Shown here piece after piece: positions 6,623-14,741 of a stretch of 64,000 bases of DNA. The stretch lies in assembly GCA_934511365.1 (NCBI GenBank), contig CAKSWC010000006.1:1-64000 (forward strand), in the 5' to 3' direction. The position numbers and the translations under genes were made by a program. Source of the stretch: an uncultured Eubacteriales bacterium (GTDB lineage Bacteria; Bacillota; Clostridia; Oscillospirales; Acutalibacteraceae). The notes below the pieces were generated by a model. That model was given only the letters and a program-made list of their open reading frames with translations. It had not been told where the DNA came from and did no database searches. Position 1 is the stretch's first letter, and each line of letters opens with the position of its first letter.

Positions 6623-7249
6623 TCAGCCTTCAAAGTCAATTCTCGGGTCAATCAGGACGTTGTAAATATGGCGCGAAAGGTTCAGCGCCATTGTTTCAAG
6701 CGTTTCCGGAAAGCCGCGGATTATCCAAAGATAAATCGTTCCCGTGAAGCCGCCCGTAACGAACGTATATGCGTTTTTGAGCCATTCGACCCGAGGCTTT
6801 GAGTGGGTCGGAAAGCCTATCGGAACAAGCATATCAAAATACATCTGGCCAAGTTCAAGGTGGATTTTGTTTTCCGAATCCGGGTTATAAATGATTTTTG
6901 AAATTTCAATGTTTTCCATGATAAGCTCAAGCATTTTTATCATGAGGTTATACACATCGTCAACGGTGATTTTCCGGCCGCATTTCATCATCTGCTTGAG
7001 GTTTTCGCGGCTCTGCTTTGCAATCAGGCGCTGTTTATCATAAAACTCCTGCATGATTTTTTTGTGCAGGTCATAGATATCTTCAAAATATGAATAAAAT
7101 GTGCAGCGATTGACATCTGCCATTTCACAGATTTCCTTAACGCTGATTTTGCTCAGCGGCTTTTGGTCAAGAAGCTCAATGAAGCTTTCCTTGATGACTC
7201 TTTTGCTGTATGCGGCGCGGCGATTTTCCTTTTTTTCCGTCTCGGCCAC
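6623..7249 (-). CDS. TetR/AcrR-family transcriptional regulator
   Basis: This is a 208-residue regulator. Residues 12-60 form the TetR helix-turn-helix (ISVKEICEMADVNRCTFYSY). The C-terminal half is all-helical and resembles the TetR_C_8 type of ligand or dimer domain. The start is a GTG at 7249, seven bases after GGAGG. It is divergent from the 2-oxoacid:ferredoxin oxidoreductase operon. The 210-bp gap holds overlapping promoters for both directions and a GTTGA-CTTC-TCAAC palindrome, which suggests that it controls itself and that operon. The ligand is unknown. Confidence 0.9.
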   Translation of the reverse strand: MAETEKKENRRAAYSKRVIKESFIELLDQKPLSKISVKEICEMADVNRCTFYSYFEDIYDLHKKIMQEFYDKQRLIAKQSRENLKQMMKCGRKITVDDVYNLMIKMLELIMENIEISKIIYNPDSENKIHLELGQMYFDMLVPIGFPTHSKPRVEWLKNAYTFVTGGFTGTIYLWIIRGFPETLETMALNLSRHIYNVLIDPRIDFEG

Positions 7250-7290
7250 AGTATCACCTCCGAAATGTTACAAATGATTTTCTGATGTAT

Positions 7291-7304
7291 GTTGACTTCT
7301 CAAC
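7291..7304. promoter_or_regulatory. candidate TetR operator
   Basis: GTTGACTTCTCAAC is a perfect 5+4+5 inverted repeat. It covers the -35 element of the + strand promoter and lies just downstream of the start of the minus-strand transcript. Confidence 0.5.
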
Positions 7305-7321
7305 AGCGTGTATAGTATAAT
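7292..7321 (+). promoter_or_regulatory. promoter of the oxidoreductase operon
   Basis: TTGACT (7292-7297) and TATAAT (7316-7321) are 18 bases apart. The leader to the first gene is about 130 bases. Confidence 0.65.
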
Positions 7322-7342
7322 AAATAAGTTAAAAAAAGTCAA
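7314..7342 (-). promoter_or_regulatory. promoter of the tetR-like gene
   Basis: On the minus strand, TTGACT and TATACT are separated by 17 bases. It overlaps the -10 region of the divergent promoter, so the two may compete. Confidence 0.6.
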
Positions 7343-7459
7343 GGTGAAATGTTTTTGCCCGGCTTTTAATAATAAGTAACCGCTGAGCAGGCGGCTGAAC
7401 GGCTCGCGTTTTTGCGGACTGTTCAAGGATTTTTTACGAAGAAAGGCAGGCGTCATTTA

Positions 7460-7666
7460 ATGATTGACCTCAACGTGCTGCTGTGTAAAGGCTGTTCTTT
7501 TTGCGTTCGCTTCTGTCCGAAGAACATCCTTGAGCTCGGAACCGAGCGCAGCAAAAAAGGATTTTTCTTTCCCCATCTTACCGACAGCGAAAAGTGCATC
7601 TCCTGCGGAATTTGCGCAACCGTCTGTCCGGAAGGCGCCATTGAACTGAAAAAGGAGGCGGAGTAA
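7460..7666 (+). CDS. 2-oxoacid:ferredoxin oxidoreductase, delta (2[4Fe-4S]) subunit
   Basis: This is a 68-residue ferredoxin-like subunit with two complete cluster motifs. CKGCSFCVRFCP has cysteines 9, 12, 15 and 19, and CISCGICATVCP has cysteines 46, 49, 52 and 56. It carries electrons from the thiamine-dependent core to an external ferredoxin. The start at 7460 puts the first strand (MIDLNVLL) at the N-terminus. The upstream in-frame reading is non-conserved, and the ribosome site (GAAAGG) is weak and distant. It overlaps the next gene by one base (TAATG), indicating coupled translation of the delta-alpha-beta-gamma operon. Confidence 0.92.
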   Translation: MIDLNVLLCKGCSFCVRFCPKNILELGTERSKKGFFFPHLTDSEKCISCGICATVCPEGAIELKKEAE

Positions 7667-8739
7667 TGTCAAAGGTATTCATGAAAGGCAACGAGGCCAT
7701 TGCCGAGGCCGCGGTCAGAGGCGGCTGCCGCTTTTTTGCGGGCTATCCCATCACTCCGCAGAATGAAATTCCGGAGTATCTTTCCTGGAGACTTCCGGAG
7801 GTCGGCGGCGTTTTTGTTCAGGGCGAAAGCGAGGTTGCTTCCGTCAATATGGTATACGGTGCGGCGTCCTCCGGCTGCCGCGCAATGACAAGCTCCTCCG
7901 GCCCGGGCATCAGCCTCAAGAGCGAGGGTATCTCATATCTTGCAAGCACAAAGCTTCCGGCGGTCATTGTCAACATCAGCCGCGGAGGCCCCGGCCTCGG
8001 CTCAATTCAGCCGGCTCAGATGGACTATCTCCAGGCCACCAAGGCCATGGGTCACGGCGGATTCAGAGTGATGGTTTTTGCCCCGGCAACCTTGCAGGAG
8101 GCCGTTGATCTGACATATAACGCCTGGGAATACGCCGAACGCGACCGCAACCCCGTTCTTATCCTTATGGACGGCTGTCTCGGCGCAATTATGGAGCTTG
8201 TTGAGCTTCCGGAATTCAAGGAAGCCAACCGCGAGGGAACAAAGCACTGGGACCTTAAGCGCCGCGAGGGTGAACACAGAAAGGCTCGTTTGCTCACCCC
8301 GTATTATCCCGAGGCGATGCTTGAATATGAAAACACAACAAGAGGCCAGCTCTATAAAAAGTGGGAGGAGAACGACGTTAAGGTTGAGGAGTTCATGCTT
8401 GACGATGCCGAGTATGTCATTGTTGCATACGGAATTTCCGCAAGAGTTTCAAAGGAAGCAATTCTCCGCCTGCGTAATGAGGGCTATAAGGTCGGAATGA
8501 TTCGCCCGATAACCTTGTACCCCTTCCCCAAGAAAAGCCTTCAGAACCTCGATTTTGAGCGCGTTAAGGGAATCATTGACGTTGAACTTGCGATTCCGGC
8601 TCAGATGCATGACGATATTGCCCTTGAAGTTAAGGACAGAACGCCGATTTATACCTACGGACGCTCCGGCGGCATTCTTCTTGACGATGAAAGCACATAT
8701 AACGCAATTAAAAAGATTGTTACGGGAGGTGCAAAATAA
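7666..8739 (+). CDS. vorB: 2-oxoacid:ferredoxin oxidoreductase, alpha subunit (VorB/KorA type)
   Basis: This is a 357-residue alpha subunit. It has the N-terminal GNEAIAEAAVRGGCRFFAGYPITP signature (the YPITP loop contacts the 2-oxoacid), QGESEVASVN, and SSGPGISLKSEG. The second half is a C-terminal domain ending with the GRSGG segment. It matches the short alpha subunits annotated as VorB (branched-chain 2-oxoacids) or KorA (2-oxoglutarate), and sequence alone does not settle the substrate. The complex would oxidatively decarboxylate a 2-oxoacid to the acyl-CoA, or reductively carboxylate in reverse, in anaerobic amino acid metabolism. Confidence 0.92.
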   Translation: MSKVFMKGNEAIAEAAVRGGCRFFAGYPITPQNEIPEYLSWRLPEVGGVFVQGESEVASVNMVYGAASSGCRAMTSSSGPGISLKSEGISYLASTKLPAVIVNISRGGPGLGSIQPAQMDYLQATKAMGHGGFRVMVFAPATLQEAVDLTYNAWEYAERDRNPVLILMDGCLGAIMELVELPEFKEANREGTKHWDLKRREGEHRKARLLTPYYPEAMLEYENTTRGQLYKKWEENDVKVEEFMLDDAEYVIVAYGISARVSKEAILRLRNEGYKVGMIRPITLYPFPKKSLQNLDFERVKGIIDVELAIPAQMHDDIALEVKDRTPIYTYGRSGGILLDDESTYNAIKKIVTGGAK

Positions 8740-9482
8740 TGGAATACAAAAGACCTTCATGCCTTAAAGGTTCGCCGAGCGGTTTCTGCCCCGGCTGTAT
8801 GCACTCGCTCGCAACAAAAATCATTGCCGAAGCCGTTGACGAGCTTGGCCAAAAAGACAACTGTGTTCACGTTGTTCCCGTTGGCTGTTCAACGCTCAAC
8901 CTGCTTTATTGGGACGGAGACATTGTCGGCGCGGCTCACGGACGCGCTCCGGCGGTTGCAACCGGCTTCAAGCGTACCAATCCGGAAAGGCTTGTTTTTG
9001 CCTATCAGGGCGACGGCGACCTCGCCGCAATCGGCCTTGCGGAAATTATGGGCGCCGCAAACAGGGGAGAAAACTTCACCGTAATTTTTGCCAACAACCA
9101 GACCTACGGAATGACCGGCGGCCAGATGGCTCCCACAACGCTCATCGGCCAGAAAACAACAACAACGCGATATGGCCGCGACCCCAAGGAGACCGGCTAT
9201 CCGATGAGAATGTGTGAGATTATCTCAACGCTTGAGGCTCCCGTTTTTGTTGCAAGATATGCGCTCAACTCGCCCAAGGGTATTATGGACGCAAGGAAGG
9301 GCATTAAAAAAGCCTTTGAGCTTCAGCTTGCGGGAAAGGGCTTCACCTTTATTGAGCTTTTGACCAACTGCCCGACAAACTGGGGAATGACTCCGCTTCA
9401 GACCCTCGATTATATGAACACAAACACAATTCCGTATTTTGTACCCGGCGTATACAAGGACAAGGAGGCTGAAACAAAATGA
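8739..9482 (+). CDS. 2-oxoacid:ferredoxin oxidoreductase, beta (thiamine diphosphate) subunit
   Basis: This is a 247-residue beta subunit. FCPGCMH near the N-terminus, GCSTLN, and AHGRAPAVATG are family hallmarks. The thiamine diphosphate-Mg motif is GDGDLAAIG followed about 25 residues later by FANNQTYGMTGGQ. It overlaps the alpha gene by one base and the gamma gene by four (ATGA). It works as the catalytic partner of alpha, binding thiamine diphosphate at their interface. Confidence 0.93.
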   Translation: MEYKRPSCLKGSPSGFCPGCMHSLATKIIAEAVDELGQKDNCVHVVPVGCSTLNLLYWDGDIVGAAHGRAPAVATGFKRTNPERLVFAYQGDGDLAAIGLAEIMGAANRGENFTVIFANNQTYGMTGGQMAPTTLIGQKTTTTRYGRDPKETGYPMRMCEIISTLEAPVFVARYALNSPKGIMDARKGIKKAFELQLAGKGFTFIELLTNCPTNWGMTPLQTLDYMNTNTIPYFVPGVYKDKEAETK

Positions 9483-10021
9483 AAAAATCACTAATTTTTT
9501 CAGGCTCCGGCGGACAGGGTGTTGTTTCCGCGGGAATGATGACCGCAAAGGCCGCCGTTGAGGGCGGAAAATATGCAACTTTCCTTCCGGAATACGGCCC
9601 CGAACAGCGCGGAGGCAGCGCAAAATGCACCGTTGTTATTGACGATGACGCAGTCATTTCTCCGCTTGCAAAAAAATGTGATGTTCTTGTTTGCATGAAC
9701 GAACAGTCGTTTTCAAAGTTCAAGACTCAGCTCAAAGAGGGCGGCGTTCTTCTTCTCAATTCAAACAGAGTCACAAGCGAGGTCAAGCGTGATGACGCTA
9801 CCGTCATTGCTCTCCCTGTTGACGATATTGCAGTTGAAATCGGCAACCCGAAAGCCGCAAACATTGTAATAATCGGCGCACTAATCGGCGCAACGAATAT
9901 CATCACCGAAGATGAGTTCCTTGACAGCCTCAAAAAGAAGTTTGCTTCAAAAGCTCCCTCAATTATGGAAATGAACACCGTTGCCCTCAGGCGCGGCGTT
10001 GAGCTTGGAAGAGGACAGTAA
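9479..10021 (+). CDS. 2-oxoacid:ferredoxin oxidoreductase, gamma subunit
   Basis: This is a 180-residue gamma subunit. GSGGQGVVSAGMMTAKAA at the N-terminus and PEYGPEQRGGSAKC are the conserved motifs of the family, which binds the CoA-proximal part of the complex. It is the last gene of the four-gene operon and is followed 14 bases later by a strong terminator. Confidence 0.93.
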   Translation: MKKSLIFSGSGGQGVVSAGMMTAKAAVEGGKYATFLPEYGPEQRGGSAKCTVVIDDDAVISPLAKKCDVLVCMNEQSFSKFKTQLKEGGVLLLNSNRVTSEVKRDDATVIALPVDDIAVEIGNPKAANIVIIGALIGATNIITEDEFLDSLKKKFASKAPSIMEMNTVALRRGVELGRGQ

Positions 10022-10034
10022 ACGAGATAATATT

Positions 10035-10070
10035 AAAGAGTTGCCGTTTTTCTGCGGCAACTCTTTTTTT
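10035..10070 (+). terminator. terminator of the oxidoreductase operon
   Basis: The stem AAAGAGTTGCCG / CGGCAACTCTTT is followed by a T-run. Confidence 0.9.
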
Positions 10071-10129
10071 CAATCACAAGCGATGATTATTTAAGCTCTG
10101 AACACCGGGCGCAATTTATTGCGCAAAGT

Positions 10130-10198
10130 TGTTTTGTTTTCTTTTATTTATTTTCTTTTCTTTTTCTTTTCTTTTCTTTTATTTTCTTTCTTCAGTAC
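10130..10198 (+). repeat. pyrimidine-rich low-complexity tract (CTTTT units)
   Basis: Nearly 70 bases of T and C, dominated by repeated CTTTT, follow the operon terminator. It reads open in one frame but only as Phe/Leu/Ser low complexity without a ribosome site, so it is not coding. Confidence 0.7.
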
Positions 10199-10256
10199 AG
10201 TATCTTTCAGTATTTAATATTCAGTACTTAGTATATCAGTATTTAATTAAGGCCGG

Positions 10257-10320
10257 TTTTCAGTATACTGTTTTTCAGTGTACTGGTTTTCAGTGCACTG
10301 ATTTTCGGGTTACTGGTTTC
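10257..10320 (+). repeat. short tandem repeat, about 15-bp units
   Basis: Four to five degenerate copies of TTTTCAGTNTACTGG follow each other. The CAGTNTACTG core is itself nearly palindromic. More degenerate copies (TTTCAGTATTTAATATTCAGTACTTAG) occur just upstream, from 10205. No gene covers the region 10071-10437. Confidence 0.75.
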
Positions 10321-10394
10321 AGATGTTGGATGATTGATTCTGCGAGTCAGCTTGTAACCGCATAAAGAAAGCGGCAATTAAATTAAATTTAATT

Positions 10395-10436
10395 TAGATA
10401 ATAGATAATAGATAATAGATATGAGATAATAGATAT
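10395..10436 (+). repeat. 7-bp tandem repeat (TAGATAA)
   Basis: Units of TAGATAA are repeated three and a half times, then TGAGATAATAGATA. The same unit recurs at 51281-51308. It abuts the stop codon of the hydrolase gene. Confidence 0.8.
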
Positions 10437-10437
10437 T

Positions 10438-11628
10438 TTACTTTTGAAGGAGAGCCTCAAGGTTCACGCCTTTGGCCTCAAGGTCCTCAAGAACATCTCC
10501 CTTCGCTTTTTCGCTGCCCTCAATAACGGCAAGCTTGACGCTGTCCTTGATGATTTCCTTTGAGCCGCTGAAAGTTTCCTTGAACTCTTTCTTTGCGCTT
10601 TCATCAAGCCCTTTCCACGTTTCAACGGTACCCTTGACAACGGACGGAATATGCTTTGAAACGCCGAGCAGGTTGGTCTGACCCGTGCCCTCAATAACCG
10701 CAGAGGTGACGCGGTCAAAGTTGCTGCTCTGCTCACGGCTTATGCGGTAAAGAATGCCGGAAAGGCAAAGCTCGTTGATTCTTGCAAGCCTTGACGGGCG
10801 CGGAAGCGTTTTAATGTCGCAGTCAACAATCTGCCATGTTGAAAGGTCATGCTGCATTGGGCCGAGCAGGCGCTTGCTCTTAACAACGGTGTAATCCTTG
10901 TCAAAAGCAAGAAGAACGCCAACGAACGATGAACTCGGAATGAAGTGGTTATATCTTGAAAGAAGTTCTTTATACTGCTTTGTTCTATAGGGTGAATTAT
11001 CAAAAAAGCCGGGGCCGTCGTTGTTATAAAGTGCTTTGATTCTTGCCCTCGTTTCCTCTGAGCAGTAAAGGCCGGAGTAGAGCGCAACATTTCCGCCCTT
11101 TGAGTGGCCGATAACGATAATGTCGCCGTCAAAATGCTTTGCAACATTTTCAAGATAGTTCACGGCGAGCGCGTGAGACGGGATTGAGCGGCGGACAAAA
11201 AGGTCGGTGTCCTCCTTCCAGCCGATGAGGCTGTCATCGGTGCCGCGGAAGGCAACAACAAGTGTTCCGTCCGGAAGAATGAATGTTGCCGCGGCGAACT
11301 GCACCGCCGGGTTGGTTTTGAAAGTTTCAGTGCAGGCAACAATTTTCATCTCAGAAAAGCGTTTATGCTTCGCCATTTCCATCATCATAACGGAAACGGA
11401 CTTTGTTATCATAAGGCCGAGCGCACGGTGGCGGTTGCCGTTATAGCTGAACATTGCGCGGCAGACATCTCCGAAATTGCGCGGCTCATCTGTAAAGCTA
11501 TCGGAAACAATCTTTTCAAAGGGCATATAGAAAACCTGACAAAGAGCAACATTGTCTGCGTCGCAAAACGGCATATCGCAAAACGAAGCATTGCCGAACT
11601 TACGGATATACTGCAGTGAACCTGCCAT
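10438..11628 (-). CDS. Mbeg1-like (DUF2974) alpha/beta hydrolase, lipase-like
   Basis: This is a 396-residue cytoplasmic protein. The nucleophile elbow is GHSKGG, preceded by a strand (DIIVIGHSKGGN). Upstream is FRGTDDSLIGWKEDT, the oxyanion-side motif typical of lipase_3 / Mbeg1-like proteins. The C-terminal hundred residues are helical and charged, without a membrane anchor. The ATG at 11628 is selected because AAAAGGGGAATTC lies just upstream. These proteins are common in Clostridia and their substrate is not established. Confidence 0.82.
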   Translation of the reverse strand: MAGSLQYIRKFGNASFCDMPFCDADNVALCQVFYMPFEKIVSDSFTDEPRNFGDVCRAMFSYNGNRHRALGLMITKSVSVMMMEMAKHKRFSEMKIVACTETFKTNPAVQFAAATFILPDGTLVVAFRGTDDSLIGWKEDTDLFVRRSIPSHALAVNYLENVAKHFDGDIIVIGHSKGGNVALYSGLYCSEETRARIKALYNNDGPGFFDNSPYRTKQYKELLSRYNHFIPSSSFVGVLLAFDKDYTVVKSKRLLGPMQHDLSTWQIVDCDIKTLPRPSRLARINELCLSGILYRISREQSSNFDRVTSAVIEGTGQTNLLGVSKHIPSVVKGTVETWKGLDESAKKEFKETFSGSKEIIKDSVKLAVIEGSEKAKGDVLEDLEAKGVNLEALLQK

Positions 11629-11856
11629 ATTGAATTCCCCTTTTCTCAATCGGAACAAATTCCGAATACAAATCTTTTCTTTATTTTTGCACTTTGTTAT
11701 TATTTTGTCAATAAGCTTGGAGAAAAATGGAAAAAATTAAATAGACTCGTGTAGACATTCTTTTAAAATTCCTCCTGAATAGCTTTCAAATATAGATTTT
11801 AAAAACCGCAGGCCGGGATTTTTTTATAAAAAGGGGGTGAAAAAAGCGCTCTGTTG

Positions 11857-11865
11857 TGATATAAT
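11857..11865 (+). promoter_or_regulatory. extended -10 promoter of secA
   Basis: TGATATAAT gives an extended -10 (TGnTATAAT). The matching -35 (GTGAAA, 11837-11842) is weak. The start codon is 30 bases downstream. Confidence 0.6.
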
Positions 11866-11894
11866 CAAATGAATATATAAATTGAGGTGAAACA

Positions 11895-14657
11895 ATGGGT
11901 ATTTTTAAAAAACTTTTCGGCGATTATTCAACAAAAGAAATCAAAAGAATAAAGCCGACAGTAAATAAAATTCTCTCTCTTGAGGAGGAATACGGCGCAC
12001 TTTCCGATGAACAGCTGCGCGCAAAAACCGATGAATTCAAAAAACGCATTGCGGACGGAGAATCGCTTGACAGCATTCTTCCCGAAGCGTTTGCAACCTG
12101 CCGCGAGGCGTCATGGCGTGTTCTTTCAATGAAGCACTTCCCCGTTCAGCTTGAGGGCGGCATTGTTCTCCACCAGGGCAGAATTGCCGAGATGAAAACC
12201 GGCGAGGGCAAAACCCTTGTTGCAACCCTTCCGGCTTATCTCAACGCATTGACCGGAAAGGGCGTTCATATCGTCACCGTCAACGATTACCTTGCACGGC
12301 GTGACAGCGAGTGGATGGGAAAGGTTTATCGCTTCCTCGGCCTCTCCGTCGGCCTTATTGTCAACGGCCTTGACACCGAGGAAAGAAGAAAAGCCTATGC
12401 CGCAGACATCACATACGGAACAAACAACGAGATGGGCTTTGACTATCTGCGCGACAACATGGTTCAGTATATTGACGAAAAGGTTCAGCGCGGCCATTAT
12501 TTTGCCATTGTTGATGAGGTTGACTCAATTCTTATTGATGAGGCAAGAACGCCGCTCATCATTTCCGGAATGGGCAGCCAGTCGTCTGAGCTTTATTCGC
12601 TTGCCAATGATTTTGTCAAACACCTCAGATGTTTGCGCATTCCCGAAACGGATTCAAAAATGAACCTTGAGGAAATTGCGGAAGAACAGGGCGCGGACTA
12701 TGTTGTTGACGAAAAGGGCAAGATTGCGTCTCTGACAAAAAGCGGTATTGCAAAGGCGGAGAAGTATTTCAATGTTGAAAACCTTTCCGACCCGGATAAC
12801 CTCACTCTCTCGCATCATATCAACATTGCAATTAAGGCTTGGGGCGTTATGAAGCGCGACGTTGACTATGTTGTTAAGGACGGACAGGTTCTCATTGTTG
12901 ACGAGTTCACCGGACGAATTATGATCGGCCGCCGCTATAACGAGGGACTCCACCAGGCCATTGAGGCCAAAGAGGGCGTGAAAATTGCAAAGGAAAACAA
13001 GACCCTTGCAACCATCACTTTCCAGAACTATTTCCGCCTTTATGAAAAGCTTTCCGGTATGACCGGTACCGCAATGACCGAGGTTCAGGAGTTCAGAGAA
13101 ATCTATAGCCTTGACGCCGTTGAAGTTCCAACGAACAAGCCCGTCAAGCGCATTGACCGCGATGACGTTATCTATCAGACCGAACAGTTCAAGTTCAACG
13201 CAATAATTGAACAGATCATCGCCTGCCATGAAAAGGGCCAGCCTGTTTTGGTCGGTACCGTTTCAATCGACAAGAGCGAGCGGCTTTCCGCCGCACTCAA
13301 AAAGCGCGGAATCAAACACAACGTCCTCAACGCAAAGCACCACGAAAAGGAAGCGGAAATCATTGCTCAGGCCGGTAAGCTCGGAGCGGTCACCATTGCA
13401 ACCAACATGGCCGGACGAGGCACCGACATCATGCTTGGCGGTAACGCGGAATTCCTTGCAAAAAGCGAGATGAGGAAGCGCGAGTATCCTGAGGAGCTGA
13501 TTGCCGAGGCGACCGGTTTCGGTGAAACTTCGGACGAGGATATCCTTGAGGCGAGGGATACCTTCAAAAAGCTTGAAAAAATGTATAAAGAGGAGATCTC
13601 TGAGGAGGCAGACAAGGTCAGGGAGGCCGGTGGCCTTTATATCATCGGCACCGAGCGCCACGAGTCAAGGCGAATTGACAACCAGCTGCGCGGACGTTCC
13701 GGCCGTCAGGGTGACCCCGGTGAAAGCCGTTTCTATCTTTCAATGCAGGACGATCTGCTGCGCCTTTTCGGCGGAGACAGAATGATGAGCATCATGAAGA
13801 GCCTTCCCGTTGACGATGATATGCCTATTGAGGTTGGCCTGCTTTCAAGGCAGGTTGAGGCCGCCCAGCGCAAGGTTGAGGGCAACAACTTTGCCATCCG
13901 CCGCCATGTTCTTGCGTTTGACGATGTTATGAACCGCCAGCGCACCGTAATCTATGCCCAGCGCGACATGGTTCTCAAGGGCGAGGACATGAAGCCGGTC
14001 ATTTCAAAAATGATTGACGAATCCATTGAAGATTCTGTTGCTTTCTTCTGTCCGCCGAACATTCCGAGCAAGGAATGGCACCTTGCCTCCCTGCGCGAAA
14101 AATATCTCGGCTGGCTGACGGACGAAAACGACTTTGTTGAAAACGACAAGTCCTCAGAGGAAATTAAAGACCTGCTTTGCGAAAGAGCTCACGCCCTCCA
14201 CGAGGAACGCGAAAAGGAGTTCGGACCGGAATTCATGCGTGAAATTGAGCGCGCAATGCTTCTGCGCTGCGTTGACCTCAAGTGGATGGATCACATTGAC
14301 GCGGTTGATGAGCTTAAGCAGGGAATAGGCCTTGTTGCCTACGGACAGAAGGATCCGATTGTTGCTTTCCGCGAGGAAACGGCGGATATGTTTGACGCAA
14401 TGGTTGCCTCAATCCGTGAGGATACCGTTAAGATTGTCCTTTCCGCAAAGTTCAGAACGGACGAGGAAGTTAAGCGTGAGCAGGTTGCAAAGGTTACCGG
14501 CGCATCCGGCTCCGGAGACGGAAGCGAAAAGAACAAAACCGTCCGCAAGTCTAAGAGCGAGAAAATCGGCGTTAACGATCCCTGTCCCTGCGGCAGCGGA
14601 AAGAAATATAAAAAATGCTGCGGCCGTCCCGGCGTGAAGAATAACACCCAAAATTAA
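11895..14657 (+). CDS. secA: preprotein translocase ATPase SecA
   Basis: This is a 920-residue SecA of full length. The Walker A is MKTGEGKTLVATLPAYL (GEGKT 103-107). Walker B is the VDEVDSILIDEARTP block. NMAGRGTDIMLGG and ERHESRRIDNQLRGRSGRQGD mark the second nucleotide domain. Helical wing/scaffold sequences follow, and a C-terminal zinc motif CPCGSGKKYKKCC binds SecB or ribosomes in relatives. It drives Sec-dependent export and would serve the many signal-peptide proteins in this window. The start ATG follows GAGGTG. It is monocistronic, with a shared terminator downstream. Confidence 0.98.
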   Translation: MGIFKKLFGDYSTKEIKRIKPTVNKILSLEEEYGALSDEQLRAKTDEFKKRIADGESLDSILPEAFATCREASWRVLSMKHFPVQLEGGIVLHQGRIAEMKTGEGKTLVATLPAYLNALTGKGVHIVTVNDYLARRDSEWMGKVYRFLGLSVGLIVNGLDTEERRKAYAADITYGTNNEMGFDYLRDNMVQYIDEKVQRGHYFAIVDEVDSILIDEARTPLIISGMGSQSSELYSLANDFVKHLRCLRIPETDSKMNLEEIAEEQGADYVVDEKGKIASLTKSGIAKAEKYFNVENLSDPDNLTLSHHINIAIKAWGVMKRDVDYVVKDGQVLIVDEFTGRIMIGRRYNEGLHQAIEAKEGVKIAKENKTLATITFQNYFRLYEKLSGMTGTAMTEVQEFREIYSLDAVEVPTNKPVKRIDRDDVIYQTEQFKFNAIIEQIIACHEKGQPVLVGTVSIDKSERLSAALKKRGIKHNVLNAKHHEKEAEIIAQAGKLGAVTIATNMAGRGTDIMLGGNAEFLAKSEMRKREYPEELIAEATGFGETSDEDILEARDTFKKLEKMYKEEISEEADKVREAGGLYIIGTERHESRRIDNQLRGRSGRQGDPGESRFYLSMQDDLLRLFGGDRMMSIMKSLPVDDDMPIEVGLLSRQVEAAQRKVEGNNFAIRRHVLAFDDVMNRQRTVIYAQRDMVLKGEDMKPVISKMIDESIEDSVAFFCPPNIPSKEWHLASLREKYLGWLTDENDFVENDKSSEEIKDLLCERAHALHEEREKEFGPEFMREIERAMLLRCVDLKWMDHIDAVDELKQGIGLVAYGQKDPIVAFREETADMFDAMVASIREDTVKIVLSAKFRTDEEVKREQVAKVTGASGSGDGSEKNKTVRKSKSEKIGVNDPCPCGSGKKYKKCCGRPGVKNNTQN

Positions 14658-14666
14658 GCAAAAAAA

Positions 14667-14706
14667 TGCCGCCGCTTGTCCTTTGTGGTCAGGCGGCGGA
14701 TTTTTG
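14667..14706. terminator. bidirectional terminator between secA and the CLC gene
   Basis: CCGCCGC and GCGGCGG arms with an A-run before and TTTTT after serve the two convergent genes. Confidence 0.85.
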
Positions 14707-14741
14707 CGGAATTTTTTCATGTTTTGCAAGAGGTGAGGTTC

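Noticed and set aside
10257..10320. CRISPR array
   Set aside because: Units are about 15 bp, degenerate and contiguous with no spacers, and no cas genes are nearby.
10129..10365. Open frame over the CTTTT tract and the CAGTNTACTG array
   Set aside because: It gives only low-complexity Phe/Leu/Ser and repeat-derived residues, has no ribosome site and lies between convergent genes.
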